64,000 nucleotides of DNA from CADEED01 sp043747835 (GCA_043747835.1 JAYTOK010000060.1:1-64000), one strand, 5' to 3'. Shown: positions 7,558-16,467, counted from the stretch's first letter. Numbers and translations: made by a program. Notes: a model not told the origin generated them from the sequence alone.

Positions 7558-8607
7558 TCAGGGCGCTTTTACAAGCGTCAAAGTCCCCTCCGACCGATTG
7601 GCAACCCGCACACGGCCCTTCATCGCGCCGTCGTCTATCCACCCGGCGAACGTCACCGCCGCCGGACCCGCGGGACCCGTCGCCGGGTACGCGGGGAAGA
7701 TGCCCTCGAACTCGATCTCCACATAGCCATTTCGCCAACGCCCTTTGACCGGCAGATCGCTGCCGAACGTGCCCGACCAACTACCGCTCACCGTCTCACC
7801 ATCCCGCGTGAGCTTCAGTGTGCCGTCCATGGGGACGGTATCGGTGACTGCCTGCGCGCGCCATTCGCCAGCCGCTTCGCCGCCGTTGCGCACGGCCGCA
7901 GGTTTTGCATGCGTGATCCGCAGATTCGAGAACCAGGTGGTTTGCCCCTGGAAGCCCCACAACGCGACGTGGCCAACCAAGTCTTCGCCCTTCAGGCCCT
8001 GCACGCTCAGCGTGGTTTGGGGTGCGCCGTTGACGAACAATTTTGCGTCCCGTCCGGTCACCTCGATTCGAAGATGCGCCCACGCGCCGACCTCGAGCGG
8101 CGCGTACGCTTCATATACCGCAGGCCACATGCGCCGTAATAGCGGCCAGCCGAAGCCTGGCTTGGCCGAATATTGGACCGAATGATTGCGCTTGGCCTGA
8201 TCCGTGGACGACGCATTGCCGGGGCGCAGATAAAACAACTCGTAGCCACTGACATCGGCGCGCGCCCGAAACGCGATGCCGCCGAACCCAGGGGCATCCG
8301 GAAACAGCGGCGTGGTGATCTCGATCGCCATGTCCGCCTCGATGATGCCGTCCTGGAATTGCACGTCGGGCAGCACTGCATACCCATCGCCACGCGCTGG
8401 CTGCACCAACCGGAGCGCCTTGCGGCCGCGATACTCACCGGTGGAAACCGTGACGCCGCTTTCGGAGACGCCCCGAACAGTGTCGAAGTTGTATTGCTGA
8501 ACACGTGCCGGCTCGCTGGCCTGCAGCACAACGCTCGCGGCGAGCGCGAGCAGCGCGGCTGGCAGCCGAAGCATTCTTGTCTGATAACGAGATCCTACCG
8601 TCGACAT
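7558..8607 (-). CDS. Secreted concanavalin-like (LamG/DUF1080-type) protein
   Basis: This 349-residue protein has a signal peptide (hydrophobic LPAALLALAASVVLQA). It is followed by a jelly-roll domain of the LamG/3-keto-disaccharide hydrolase type (about 35-235; GFGGIAFRARADVSGYELFY, WAHLRIEVTGRDAKLFVNG and FSNLRI are typical strands). A second beta domain (about 245-345) reads TLKLTRDGETVSGSWSGTFG, a motif common in small beta-barrel repeats. GGAGGAGAG sits 4 bp before the ATG at 8607, supporting that start. No catalytic residues can be assigned, so carbohydrate binding is as likely as hydrolysis. The gene is solitary. Confidence 0.7.
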   Translation of the reverse strand: MSTVGSRYQTRMLRLPAALLALAASVVLQASEPARVQQYNFDTVRGVSESGVTVSTGEYRGRKALRLVQPARGDGYAVLPDVQFQDGIIEADMAIEITTPLFPDAPGFGGIAFRARADVSGYELFYLRPGNASSTDQAKRNHSVQYSAKPGFGWPLLRRMWPAVYEAYAPLEVGAWAHLRIEVTGRDAKLFVNGAPQTTLSVQGLKGEDLVGHVALWGFQGQTTWFSNLRITHAKPAAVRNGGEAAGEWRAQAVTDTVPMDGTLKLTRDGETVSGSWSGTFGSDLPVKGRWRNGYVEIEFEGIFPAYPATGPAGPAAVTFAGWIDDGAMKGRVRVANRSEGTLTLVKAP

Positions 8608-8840
8608 GGTTCTCTCCTCCCGGTGACTGTGAGGGGAGACCCGCCGAGCGCGCGCAATACTTCAGAGTTTGCGCCGAAACGACCACGGCTGACGCTGAGC
8701 CGTGCCAGGCGCGCATTGAGGCTCACTCCCTGCCCAGGTCGAACTACACCCCCCGAAGCCTGGCCGCGTGACAGTTCCAGAAACCCAGCAACGACTCCGT
8801 TCTCGGTCACCGGTGACAGTCAGCGAATGCTAGGCATCTC

Positions 8841-9155
8841 TCAGCGTTTCGCTATCATCTTCGCCAACTCACGATTCGAAGTGCCAAGTGCCAGTAGCGA
8901 CTTCACCAGCAAATCCAGCGATACGGTCGGATCGCCGGCTTCCATCTTGGCCACGCGCGACTGACTCGAGCGCAATGACTGGGCCAGCTGGCTTTGGGTC
9001 ACTCCACGCGACTGGCGCCGGGATTTCAGCCCGTCCGCAAGTCGCAAACGCAGGTCGATGAATGCCTCCTCTTGGTCACTCAGTCCCAGGAAGTCCTTGG
9101 CATCGCCGACGCGCCAACCTTTTTCCGCCAGTTTCTTCCGTTTACTTTCGCGCAC
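8841..9155 (-). CDS. higA: XRE-family antitoxin (HigA-like)
   Basis: This 104-residue protein has an N-terminal basic segment and then a Cro/C1-type helix-turn-helix (about residues 45-95; SRRQSRGVTQSQLAQSLRSS, QSRVAKMEAGDPTVSLDLLV). It overlaps the upstream toxin gene by 14 bp in the toxin-first order typical of higBA. It should neutralise the toxin and repress the operon. Toxin-antitoxin pairs are common stabilising cargo of integron arrays, which fits the attC-like site just beyond the promoter side of this pair. Confidence 0.85.
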   Translation of the reverse strand: MRESKRKKLAEKGWRVGDAKDFLGLSDQEEAFIDLRLRLADGLKSRRQSRGVTQSQLAQSLRSSQSRVAKMEAGDPTVSLDLLVKSLLALGTSNRELAKMIAKR

Positions 9156-9489
9156 GGTCGTACTCCTTAAATCTCTTCTTACACGTCTCGATGATCAATT
9201 TCGGGGTAGCCCGCGTCTTCTTGGCAAAGACATCCGCAATCACGATGGCATCACTGTCTATGCGAAGGATCAGCCGCCAATTGCCCGTCGTGTCGTTGAC
9301 CCGCAGTTCGTGGCACCTGGCCTCGATCGATGGCATCGGGCGCGACGCTGGCATATCCAGTGAATCACCGCGTTGCAGACGCCTTAGAAGGAAGCCCGCC
9401 TCAACCCGGCCTTCTTTTGAGAAAGGCGGTGTCTTCACTTCGCCATGTAACCACGCCAATGGCTTGTGCTTCGGGCTCACGAGGCGCAT
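9142..9489 (-). CDS. higB: HigB/Gp49-like toxin of a type II TA module
   Basis: This 115-residue protein resembles phage-derived Gp49-like HigB (RelE superfamily) toxins. Visible are the strand pattern ARCHELRVNDTTGNWRLILR, VIADVFAKKT and the C-terminal KLIIETCKKRFKEYD. Members are ribosome-dependent mRNA interferases. The N-terminal WLHGEVKTPPFSKEGRVEAG is also characteristic of the group. The gene comes first and the XRE antitoxin starts inside its 3' end, so they form one operon on the minus strand. Confidence 0.85.
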   Translation of the reverse strand: MRLVSPKHKPLAWLHGEVKTPPFSKEGRVEAGFLLRRLQRGDSLDMPASRPMPSIEARCHELRVNDTTGNWRLILRIDSDAIVIADVFAKKTRATPKLIIETCKKRFKEYDRARK

Positions 9490-9521
9490 TCTATGTCAGA
9501 ATGGACATATGCGAAAGAGCC

Positions 9522-9570
9522 ACCTGACAAATCGCTGGAGCGCACGCGTCGCTCAGCTCAACCGCTAGGC
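9522..9570 (+). other. Short attC-like site upstream of the HELAH membrane protein gene
   Basis: AATCGCTGGAGCG and CGCTCAGCTCAACCGCTAGGC face each other across CACG, giving the L and R arms of a compact 49-bp attC-like hairpin. The right core GCTAGGC is a one-base variant of GTTAGGC and the left CCTGACA is degenerate. The string CGCTGGAGCGC is shared with the site after the GNAT gene. Confidence 0.45.
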
Positions 9571-9586
9571 CTCACTGGATAGGATC

Positions 9587-10129
9587 ATGGCTATGTCAAA
9601 GTGGATACTCCCGCGAGGTTTTTACGCGATCCTGTTCTGCGTCGGAATTGGAACGTTCTTTATCCATGAACTCGCACATTGGATAACTGGCGTCGCTCTT
9701 GGACACGACATGATCGCATCTCCAAACCATGTCTGGTCCAGGGATCCAATGTCGGTCGGTGACCAGGGTCTAGTTAGTGCGGCCGGCCCACTGGTTACGA
9801 TTGCGCAAGCCATTGTCGGCTTCTGGCTTGTGAAGCGCGGACGCTCCTTGCTCGGGTTCGCACTTCTCTACATGGCATTCTTCATGCGGTTGCTTGCAAC
9901 CGCAGTGAGTCTTTCCAATCCGAATGACGAAGCGAGAGTCAGCCAGTTGCTGGGCTGGGGTACCTGGACGCTGCCTCTGACTGTGGTGGTTGGCCTATTC
10001 ATTCTCCTCGCGGCTGCCAGCCGGAAGTTGGAACTGAGCCTTCGCGATCAGTTCTTTTGCTACCTGGTTGCCTCAGTCGTGGTCTCGCTGATCGTTGGGG
10101 TGGATATGATCTTCTGGCGAAAGGCCTGA
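9587..10129 (+). CDS. Small integral membrane protein with HELAH zinc motif (M50-like)
   Basis: This 180-residue protein has about five transmembrane helices. The first carries FFIHELAHWITG, an HExxH motif embedded in a helix as in site-2-protease (M50) metallopeptidases. A candidate third ligand such as the M50 NxxPxxxLDG signature is not evident, although VSAAGPLVTIAQAIVG resembles the second conserved segment of the family. It may be a compact M50 relative or an inactive one. It starts 16 bp after an attC-like core, behind AGGAT. No partner is evident. Confidence 0.65.
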   Translation: MAMSKWILPRGFYAILFCVGIGTFFIHELAHWITGVALGHDMIASPNHVWSRDPMSVGDQGLVSAAGPLVTIAQAIVGFWLVKRGRSLLGFALLYMAFFMRLLATAVSLSNPNDEARVSQLLGWGTWTLPLTVVVGLFILLAAASRKLELSLRDQFFCYLVASVVVSLIVGVDMIFWRKA

Positions 10130-10166
10130 CGATTGCGGCACTCCTTACAAGAACCTGGAGGATAGG

Positions 10167-10649
10167 ATGGCGATCAAGTCCGCTGGCGCGAAGGTCACAC
10201 CGGAAGCCCAGCTTCGTTCCCTCATCGGGAAGTTCGATCCCAAGGACCAGCGGCTCATCCGCTCGATCCGGTCTGCTGTGCGCAAGCGAGTGCCGACGGC
10301 CAACGAGCTGATCTACGACTACCGCTCCTTCTTCGTCATCGGGTATTCGCCGTCGGAGCATGGCATCGAAGGGATCCTCACGATTGCCGCGCGTCCTGAC
10401 GGTATGCGCCTGTACTTCGCGCACGGCCCTCAATTGCCCGACCCGAAGAAGCTGCTGATGGGATCGGGCAAGCAAACCCGCTTCATTCAGGTGGAGGCCG
10501 CCAGCCGGTTGAAGCATCCGGATGTCGAGGCGCTGATTGCCGCTTCGATTGAACTGGCTAGTGTTCCATTGCCTTCGAAGGGAGGTGGCAAACTCATCAC
10601 GAAAACGAGCGCTGCGACGCGGCGGCCTCGTCGGAAGCCGGCGAAGTGA
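10167..10649 (+). CDS. DUF1801 (YdhG-like) family protein
   Basis: This 160-residue protein is of the DUF1801 alpha/beta fold, also seen in the Fra/YdhG iron-chaperone-like group. Landmarks are RSIRSAVRKRVPTANELIYD, FVIGYSPSEHGIEGILTIA and KQTRFIQVEAASRLKHPDVE. The C-terminal 25 residues are lysine/arginine-rich and probably disordered. Start ATG follows CCTGGAGGATAGG. Its biochemical role is not established. It may be expressed with the preceding membrane protein (37-bp gap). Confidence 0.75.
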   Translation: MAIKSAGAKVTPEAQLRSLIGKFDPKDQRLIRSIRSAVRKRVPTANELIYDYRSFFVIGYSPSEHGIEGILTIAARPDGMRLYFAHGPQLPDPKKLLMGSGKQTRFIQVEAASRLKHPDVEALIAASIELASVPLPSKGGGKLITKTSAATRRPRRKPAK

Positions 10650-10800
10650 GGAGAGGCGGTCTCAGCGCGCGGTGCTGGCGTTCACGGCGCATGCTGTCAA
10701 CCGCACCGACACCGTAAGCGACGTGCTGCAGATGACGATCGTGAGTCCACCGTTCTCTCCGGGACGCGAACGACGCACCACGCTGACGAGAGTCGAGTGA

Positions 10801-11274
10801 GTGAAGATCGAACTCGACGATCTTTCCCGGCCGCAAGTCCTCGTGCTCCTGGAGGAACACTTGCGCAACATGTACGAGCTGTCTCCCCCGGAGAAAGTTT
10901 TCGCCTTTGACGCAAGCAAACTGCGCGCGCCAGAGATCACATTCTGGACGATCTGGGAGGACGAGACTTTGTTGGGATGCGCTGCCCTGAAGGAGATCTC
11001 CCGAAGCCAGGGCGAAATCAAGTCGATGCGAACGCCGTCGTCGATGCGCGGTCGCGGCGCCGGCCGCGCCTTGCTCGCGCACATCCTCGACGTCGCGAGA
11101 GGCAGAAAGTACGCAGAGCTTTTCCTCGAAACAGGCAGTCACCCTGCCTTCGGCGCAGCCCAGAATCTCTACCGCAGCGTCGGGTTTCAGCCGTGTGGGC
11201 TGTTTGGCCAGTACCGCGAAAATGCGAACAGCGTGTTCATGTCGATGCGGCTGTCGCCGACGCTCGCGCAATGA
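10801..11274 (+). CDS. GNAT family N-acetyltransferase
   Basis: This 157-residue GNAT protein has MRTPSSMRGRGAGRALLAHI as motif A and AAQNLYRSVGFQPCGLFGQY as motif B, resembling the YsnE-type putative acetyltransferases. It uses a GTG start at 10801; no ATG lies close upstream in frame. It is distinct from the GNAT at 6026. The 3' end lies 7 bp from the convergent small membrane gene. Confidence 0.78.
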   Translation: MKIELDDLSRPQVLVLLEEHLRNMYELSPPEKVFAFDASKLRAPEITFWTIWEDETLLGCAALKEISRSQGEIKSMRTPSSMRGRGAGRALLAHILDVARGRKYAELFLETGSHPAFGAAQNLYRSVGFQPCGLFGQYRENANSVFMSMRLSPTLAQ

Positions 11275-11281
11275 GATCGCT

Positions 11282-11455
11282 TCAGGCCGGCGGATCCTTG
11301 GCGCGCGTGCGCGACACCGCCATCATGATCCCGATGCCGCCGACGATCAGGCATGCGATCGCGACGTAAGTCAGCGTGAGCCCGGCGACGATCAGTCCCC
11401 AGGCGATACCGCCGATGAGAATGGCCAATCCGACAAGATAGATTCCGAGCGACAT
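11282..11455 (-). CDS. Small two-helix membrane protein
   Basis: This 57-residue protein starts at the ATG at 11455 (MSLGIYLVGLAILIGGIAWG) and contains two hydrophobic helices (about residues 4-22 and 26-46) followed by a basic, cytoplasmic-type tail. An upstream in-frame start at 11581 would add a non-conserved-looking arginine-rich leader and was rejected. It is divergent from the gamma-glutamylation operon and may share its promoter region. Function unknown. Confidence 0.6.
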   Translation of the reverse strand: MSLGIYLVGLAILIGGIAWGLIVAGLTLTYVAIACLIVGGIGIMMAVSRTRAKDPPA

Positions 11456-11616
11456 GTTAGAGCCTCGAGATAGGACGAGCGCTGGGCCCGCCGCGCGAAA
11501 ATTATAAACGCGGCGCATCGCGGCAAGTCCTCGATTCTGCCGAAAAGGGCGGGCTCTTCCCCCGCAGCCCGCCGCCGACACATACTCCGGCCAGCGCCGC
11601 TATATATAGAGTGCCC

Positions 11617-12987
11617 ATGACCCCGGAAAACGTCCGCACCGCGGCCGATGCCCGCAAGATCGTCGAAGAACGCAAGCTCGACCACGTCAAAGTCGGAGTG
11701 TTCGACAATGACGGCATCCTGCGCGGCAAGTACATGGGCCGCGACAAGTTTTTCTCCGCGCTCGACAAGGGCTTCGGCTTCTGCGACGTCGTGCTCGGTT
11801 GGGATTCGAACGACCAGCTCTACGACAACGTGAAATACACGGGCTGGCACACGGCCTACCCGGACGCTCCGGTTCGCGTCGTCCCCGAGACCTGTCGCAA
11901 CATCCCGTTCGAAGGCGACATGGTGCTGTTCCTGGCCGAGTTCTCGGACAAGGCCGAAGCGGTCTGCCCGCGAGCGACGTTGCGCCGCGTTCTGAAGAAG
12001 GCCGACGACATGGGCTACAAAGCCATCGCGGCCACCGAGTTCGAATTCTTCATGTTCAAGGAAACGCCGGAGTCGGTGCGCGAGAAGGGCTTTCGCGGCC
12101 TCACGACCATGACGCCGGGATTCTTCGGGTACTCCGTGCTGCGATCGAGCGTGCATTCGGAGTTCTATCACCAGCTCCTGAAGCTCTGTTCGGAGATGCG
12201 CATCCCGATCGAAGGCCTGCACACGGAAACCGGGCCGGGCGTGCTCGAAGCAGCGATCCAGTACTGCGACGCGCTCGAAGCCGCGGACCGCGGCGCGCTG
12301 TTCAAGACGTTCACGAAGATCCTCGCGCAGCGCAACGGGATGATGGCGACGTTCATGGCGAAGTGGTCGAAGGACTGGCCGGGGCAGAGCGGCCACATCC
12401 ACACCTCGCTGAAGTCGAAGAAGGACGACAAGCCGGTTTTCCACGACGCGTCCAAGCCGCACACGATGTCCGACGAAATGCGCTGGTTCGTCGGCGGCCA
12501 GCAGCGGCTGATGCCGGAGTTGTTAGCCATGGTCGCGTGCACGGTCAACAGCTACTCGCGATTGATCCCGGGCTTCTGGGCTCCGACGTCGGCGACCTGG
12601 GGCGTCGAGAACCGCACGACCGCGTTGCGCGTGATCCAGGGCGGCCCGCATTCGCAGCGCGTCGAATACCGGATTGCGGCCGCGGACATCAATCCGTACC
12701 TCGGCATCGCCGTTGCGCTCGGCTCCGGCCTTTACGGCATCGAACACAAGATCGAGCCGGACCCACGCGTCGAAGGCAATGCCTACGAAAAGACTTTCCC
12801 GAAGGAACGCTCGCTGCCGCGCACGCTGACCGAAGCCTCCGAGTGGCTCGCGAAGTCGAAAGCCGGGCGCGAACTGTTCGGTGATGAGTTCGTCGAGCAC
12901 TTCGCGGCGAGTCGCGAATGGGAAGACCGTGAGTTCCGCCGCGCGATCACGGATTGGGAATTGGCGCGCTACTTCGAGATCATCTGA
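11617..12987 (+). CDS. Glutamine-synthetase-like gamma-glutamyl-amine ligase
   Basis: This protein of about 456 residues belongs to the glutamine synthetase superfamily (PuuA/IpuC/GlnA4-type): beta-grasp N-domain, then the catalytic barrel with TEFEFFMF, ETGPGVLEAA, SGHIHTSLKS, NRTTALRVI and RVEYRIAAADINPYLG. It should ATP-dependently join glutamate to an amine. It heads an operon with aldehyde dehydrogenase, Fe-alcohol dehydrogenase and class I amidotransferase genes, a composition unlike nitrogen assimilation. An in-frame GTG at 11611 is an alternative start; neither has a Shine-Dalgarno, and TATATATA at 11601-11608 is close enough to suggest a near-leaderless transcript. The amine substrate is inferred, probably an amino-alcohol. 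Confidence 0.85.
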   Translation: MTPENVRTAADARKIVEERKLDHVKVGVFDNDGILRGKYMGRDKFFSALDKGFGFCDVVLGWDSNDQLYDNVKYTGWHTAYPDAPVRVVPETCRNIPFEGDMVLFLAEFSDKAEAVCPRATLRRVLKKADDMGYKAIAATEFEFFMFKETPESVREKGFRGLTTMTPGFFGYSVLRSSVHSEFYHQLLKLCSEMRIPIEGLHTETGPGVLEAAIQYCDALEAADRGALFKTFTKILAQRNGMMATFMAKWSKDWPGQSGHIHTSLKSKKDDKPVFHDASKPHTMSDEMRWFVGGQQRLMPELLAMVACTVNSYSRLIPGFWAPTSATWGVENRTTALRVIQGGPHSQRVEYRIAAADINPYLGIAVALGSGLYGIEHKIEPDPRVEGNAYEKTFPKERSLPRTLTEASEWLAKSKAGRELFGDEFVEHFAASREWEDREFRRAITDWELARYFEII

Positions 12988-14390
12988 TGGTTACTGTCGC
13001 TGGCAGCTTGCAAAAAACGATCAGCCCCGTCGACGGACGCGTGTACGTCGAGCGCGAGCTCGCGACGCACGCGCAGATCAACGACATGCTGCGATCCGCG
13101 CGCCATGCGCAGGCGGCGTGGCGCAATGTGTCCCTGGATGCGCGCGCCGCCATCTTGAGCAAGTTCTGCGACGAGTTCGAATCGCGCCGCGACAAGCTCG
13201 CGTCCGAGTTGACATGGCAGATGGGCCGCCCGGCGCGTTACGCGCCGAGCGAGATCCGCGGCACGATCGAGCGCGCGCGCCACATGATCGCGATCGCGCC
13301 GCAGGCTTTGGGCGATATCGACGCGGGAGCGAAGGACAACTTCAAGCGTTTCGTGCGTCGCGAGCCGCTGGGCGTCGTGTTCACGGTCGCCGCGTGGAAC
13401 TATCCGTACCTGATCGCGGTGAACAGCGTCGTGCCCGCGCTCATGGCCGGCAACGCGGTGATCCTGAAGCATTCCGCGCAGACGCCGCTGTGCGCGGAAC
13501 GCTTCGCCGAGTGTCTGGAGGCCGCGGGATTGCCGATGGGAGTGTTCCAGGTCGTTCACGCCTCGCACGAGGATACGGACCGCATCATTCGCGACCCACG
13601 CATCGACTTCGTTGCGTTCACGGGCTCCGTCGCTGGCGGTCGTGCCGTGCAGCGCGCCGCGGCGTCGCGGTTCATCGGCGTCGGCCTCGAGCTCGGCGGC
13701 TGCGATCCGGTGTATGTCCGTCACGACGCGAACGTCGATCACGCGATCGAGAACATCGTCGACGGCGCGTATTTCAACTCCGGCCAGTCCTGCTGCGGCT
13801 TGCAGCGCGTGTATGTCCACGAGCAGTTGTATCCACGCTTCGTCGAGGGTTTCGTCGAGCTCACGCGCAAGTACCTGCTCGGCGATCCGACTGACCCGGC
13901 AACGACACTGGGCCCGCTCGTGCGCACGGCCGCCGCGGACAGCGTGCGCACGCAGATCGCAGCCTCGATCACCGCGGGTGCCAAGCCTGTCATCGACGAG
14001 GTCGCGTACTCGAGGTCCTTGCAAGGCACGCCGTATCTCGCGCCGCAGGTCTTGTTGGGCGTGGACCACTCGATGCCCGTCATGCGCGACGAGATCTTCG
14101 GGCCCGTCGCGGGCATCATGCGCGTGGGCTCGGATGACGAAGCCGTCGATCTCATGAACGACAGCGACTTCGGCCTCACGGCGGCCGTGTGGACGGAAGA
14201 CGCGAAGGCGGGCATGGAGATCGGCCAGCGCGTGAGCACCGGCACGTTCTTCATGAATCGCTGCGACTATCTCGACCCCGCGCTCGCCTGGACTGGCGTC
14301 AAGGATTCCGGGCGCGGCGCGACGCTGTCCGTCGTCGGATATGAACATCTGACGCGACCCAAATCATTCCACCTGAGATTGAAGACATGA
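12987..14390 (+). CDS. NAD(P)-dependent aldehyde dehydrogenase
   Basis: This 467-residue aldehyde dehydrogenase has the NAD-binding AAWNYPYLIAVNSVVPALMAG, FTGSVAGG, the general base Glu in LELGGCDP and the catalytic Cys in GQSCC, plus EIFGPVAG near the C-terminus. The ATG at 12987 shares its A with the last base of the TGA of the upstream gene, indicating translational coupling. In the proposed pathway it oxidises a gamma-glutamyl-aminoaldehyde to the carboxylate, as PuuC does for putrescine. The length is slightly short of the usual 480-500 residues but all key motifs are present. Confidence 0.9.
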   Translation: MVTVAGSLQKTISPVDGRVYVERELATHAQINDMLRSARHAQAAWRNVSLDARAAILSKFCDEFESRRDKLASELTWQMGRPARYAPSEIRGTIERARHMIAIAPQALGDIDAGAKDNFKRFVRREPLGVVFTVAAWNYPYLIAVNSVVPALMAGNAVILKHSAQTPLCAERFAECLEAAGLPMGVFQVVHASHEDTDRIIRDPRIDFVAFTGSVAGGRAVQRAAASRFIGVGLELGGCDPVYVRHDANVDHAIENIVDGAYFNSGQSCCGLQRVYVHEQLYPRFVEGFVELTRKYLLGDPTDPATTLGPLVRTAAADSVRTQIAASITAGAKPVIDEVAYSRSLQGTPYLAPQVLLGVDHSMPVMRDEIFGPVAGIMRVGSDDEAVDLMNDSDFGLTAAVWTEDAKAGMEIGQRVSTGTFFMNRCDYLDPALAWTGVKDSGRGATLSVVGYEHLTRPKSFHLRLKT

Positions 14391-15556
14391 CGACCGTTCC
14401 CATGAAGGGCAACTGGAACTACCCGACCAAGGTCTGGTCCGGTCCAGGCCGAATCTCCGAGCTGCCGAAAGCCTGCGAGGAACTCGGCATCGTGCGTCCG
14501 CTGATCGTCACGGACATGGGGCTCAAGGACTCGCCGATGATCCGCAACGCGCTGAACCTCGTGCGCGGCGCCAAGCTATTCGCGGACGTGCGCGGCAATC
14601 CCGTCGCCGCCAATGTCGAGGCGGGCTTGAAGGTGTACAACGCCGGTGCCCACGACGGCGTCGTCGCGTTCGGCGGTGGTTCCGCGCTCGACGCGGGCAA
14701 GGTGATCGCATTCATGTCCGGCCAGACGCGACCGCTCTGGGATTTCGAGGACGTCGGCGACTGGTGGACGCGGGCGGATCCGAAAGGCATCGCGCCGGTG
14801 GTCGCCGTGCCCACGACCGCCGGAACCGGTAGTGAGGTCGGCCGCGCCGGCGTGATCCTCAACGAGGAGACGCACCAGAAGAAGATCATCTTCCACCCGA
14901 AGATGATGCCCGGCATCGTGATCGCGGATCCCGAGCTGACGGTGGGGTTGCCGCCGAAGATCACGGCGGCCACCGGCTTCGACGCCTGGGTGCATTGCTT
15001 CGAAGCCTTCTGCGCGCCGGGATTTCATCCGCTTGCGGACGGCATCGCGCTCGAAGGTATGCGGCTCATCAAGCAGTACCTGCCGCGCGCCTGCAAGAAC
15101 GGCGGCGACATGGAAGCGCGCTCGCGCATGCTTGCCGCGGCGAGCATGGGCGCGACCGCGTTTCAGAAAGGTCTCGGCGGCGTCCATGCGATCGCGCATC
15201 CCGTGGGTTCGTTCTTCGACACGCATCACGGCATGACGAACGCGGTCATCACGCCTTACGTGATCGTTCACAACCGCGAGGCGATCGCCGAACGCATGAA
15301 GATCGTTGCGCGCGTGCTCGAGTTGCCGAAGCCCGGCGTCGATGGTGTGCTCGATTGGGTGCTCAGCTTCCGCAAGGAGCTCAACATTCCGCACACGCTC
15401 GCGGAGCTGAACGTCACGCTCGACAATCCGGACGTCATCGGCCACGAGGCGTCGATCGATCCGTCCGCCGGCAGCAACCCGATTCCGATCGACGCGGCGA
15501 CGTTCGCGCGGATTTTCCGCTCGGCAGTGAAGGGCGATCTGTCGCTCAAGAGCTAG
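14387..15556 (+). CDS. Iron-containing (group III) alcohol dehydrogenase
   Basis: This 389-residue Fe-ADH has GGGSALDAGKVIAF (NAD binding), VPTTAGTGSEV, and the metal-ligand region with HAIAHPVG and FDTHHGMTNA. It overlaps the aldehyde dehydrogenase by ATGA. An alcohol dehydrogenase is not part of the putrescine Puu pathway, so its presence suggests the gamma-glutamylated substrate carries a hydroxyl group. It would supply the aldehyde used by the gene just upstream. Confidence 0.9.
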   Translation: MTTVPMKGNWNYPTKVWSGPGRISELPKACEELGIVRPLIVTDMGLKDSPMIRNALNLVRGAKLFADVRGNPVAANVEAGLKVYNAGAHDGVVAFGGGSALDAGKVIAFMSGQTRPLWDFEDVGDWWTRADPKGIAPVVAVPTTAGTGSEVGRAGVILNEETHQKKIIFHPKMMPGIVIADPELTVGLPPKITAATGFDAWVHCFEAFCAPGFHPLADGIALEGMRLIKQYLPRACKNGGDMEARSRMLAAASMGATAFQKGLGGVHAIAHPVGSFFDTHHGMTNAVITPYVIVHNREAIAERMKIVARVLELPKPGVDGVLDWVLSFRKELNIPHTLAELNVTLDNPDVIGHEASIDPSAGSNPIPIDAATFARIFRSAVKGDLSLKS

Positions 15557-15558
15557 CG

Positions 15559-16398
15559 ATGCCCCGCATCCTCGTCATCGACGGTAACGAGGCCGCGATC
15601 CGCGCGAAGCACGTCTCCGTCGGCGGTACCGATTCCGGGGACGGCTATGCGGCAACGCTCAAACGCCTCGCGAAGAACATCGAGTGCGACATCATCCGTC
15701 CCGCGGACGAGGAGCCCAAACTACCCGACGGAGTCTCGCTCAAGGACTACAGCGGCGTCGTGATCACCGGCTCCGCGCTCAACATCTACGATCGCTCGCC
15801 GTCCGTGCAGCGGCAGATTGAACTCACGAAAGCGGTCTTCGACGCCGGCGTCCCGACATTCGGTAGTTGCTGGGGCTTGCAGGTCGGCGTCACCGCTGCC
15901 GGCGGGACCGTGGTGCGCAACCCGCGCGGCCGCGAGTTCGGGTTCGGCCGCCGAATCACGCTGACGAATGCCGGGCGCGATCACGCGATGTTCCAGGGCA
16001 AACCCGAGGTATTCGAAGCGTGCACGGTGCACGTGGACACGGTGGAGAGTCTGCCCACGGGCTCGACGCCGCTCGCGCACAATGACATGGGCCTGCAGGC
16101 CGCCGAGATAAAGCTGAAAGGCGGCTCGACGTTCTGGGGCGTGCAGTACCACCCGGAATACAGTTGCGCGGAAATTGCGGCGATGGCGCGGCGCTACAGC
16201 GAAGTGCTGATTCGTGACGGTTTGGTGAAAGACAACGCGGAGCTCGACGCGCTGGTCGCCGATCTGCAGACGCTCAACGAGAAGCCCGACGATGCGCGGC
16301 TCGCGTGGCGATTTGGCGTCGGAGTCTCGATCACCGATCCGCTGATCAAGCTCGCGGAACTGCGTAACTGGTTAGACAAGCAGGTGTCATCCCGCTGA
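15559..16398 (+). CDS. Class I glutamine amidotransferase-like gamma-glutamyl hydrolase
   Basis: This 279-residue protein has the class I GATase triad: Cys in FGSCWGLQVG, His and Glu in VQYHPEYS. It is not fused to a synthetase, so it may act as a free hydrolase like PuuD, releasing glutamate from the oxidised gamma-glutamyl product. It starts 2 bp after the Fe-ADH stop; an in-frame open stretch upstream overlaps the ADH gene and is not part of it. The C-terminal 70 residues are helical (LDALVADLQTLNEKPDDARL). Confidence 0.85.
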   Translation: MPRILVIDGNEAAIRAKHVSVGGTDSGDGYAATLKRLAKNIECDIIRPADEEPKLPDGVSLKDYSGVVITGSALNIYDRSPSVQRQIELTKAVFDAGVPTFGSCWGLQVGVTAAGGTVVRNPRGREFGFGRRITLTNAGRDHAMFQGKPEVFEACTVHVDTVESLPTGSTPLAHNDMGLQAAEIKLKGGSTFWGVQYHPEYSCAEIAAMARRYSEVLIRDGLVKDNAELDALVADLQTLNEKPDDARLAWRFGVGVSITDPLIKLAELRNWLDKQVSSR

Positions 16399-16467
16399 CA
16401 CGAGCGGGGAGTGAACTGTGGGCCCCGGGGTGCAACCCTCGGCAAATCAAGGCCACAGGAGACGTCC

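Noticed and set aside
12969..14348. Long open frame (459 codons) antisense to the aldehyde dehydrogenase
   Set aside because: GC-rich sequence leaves antisense frames open; the translated product is arginine/histidine-rich with no domain, while the plus-strand product has every ALDH motif.
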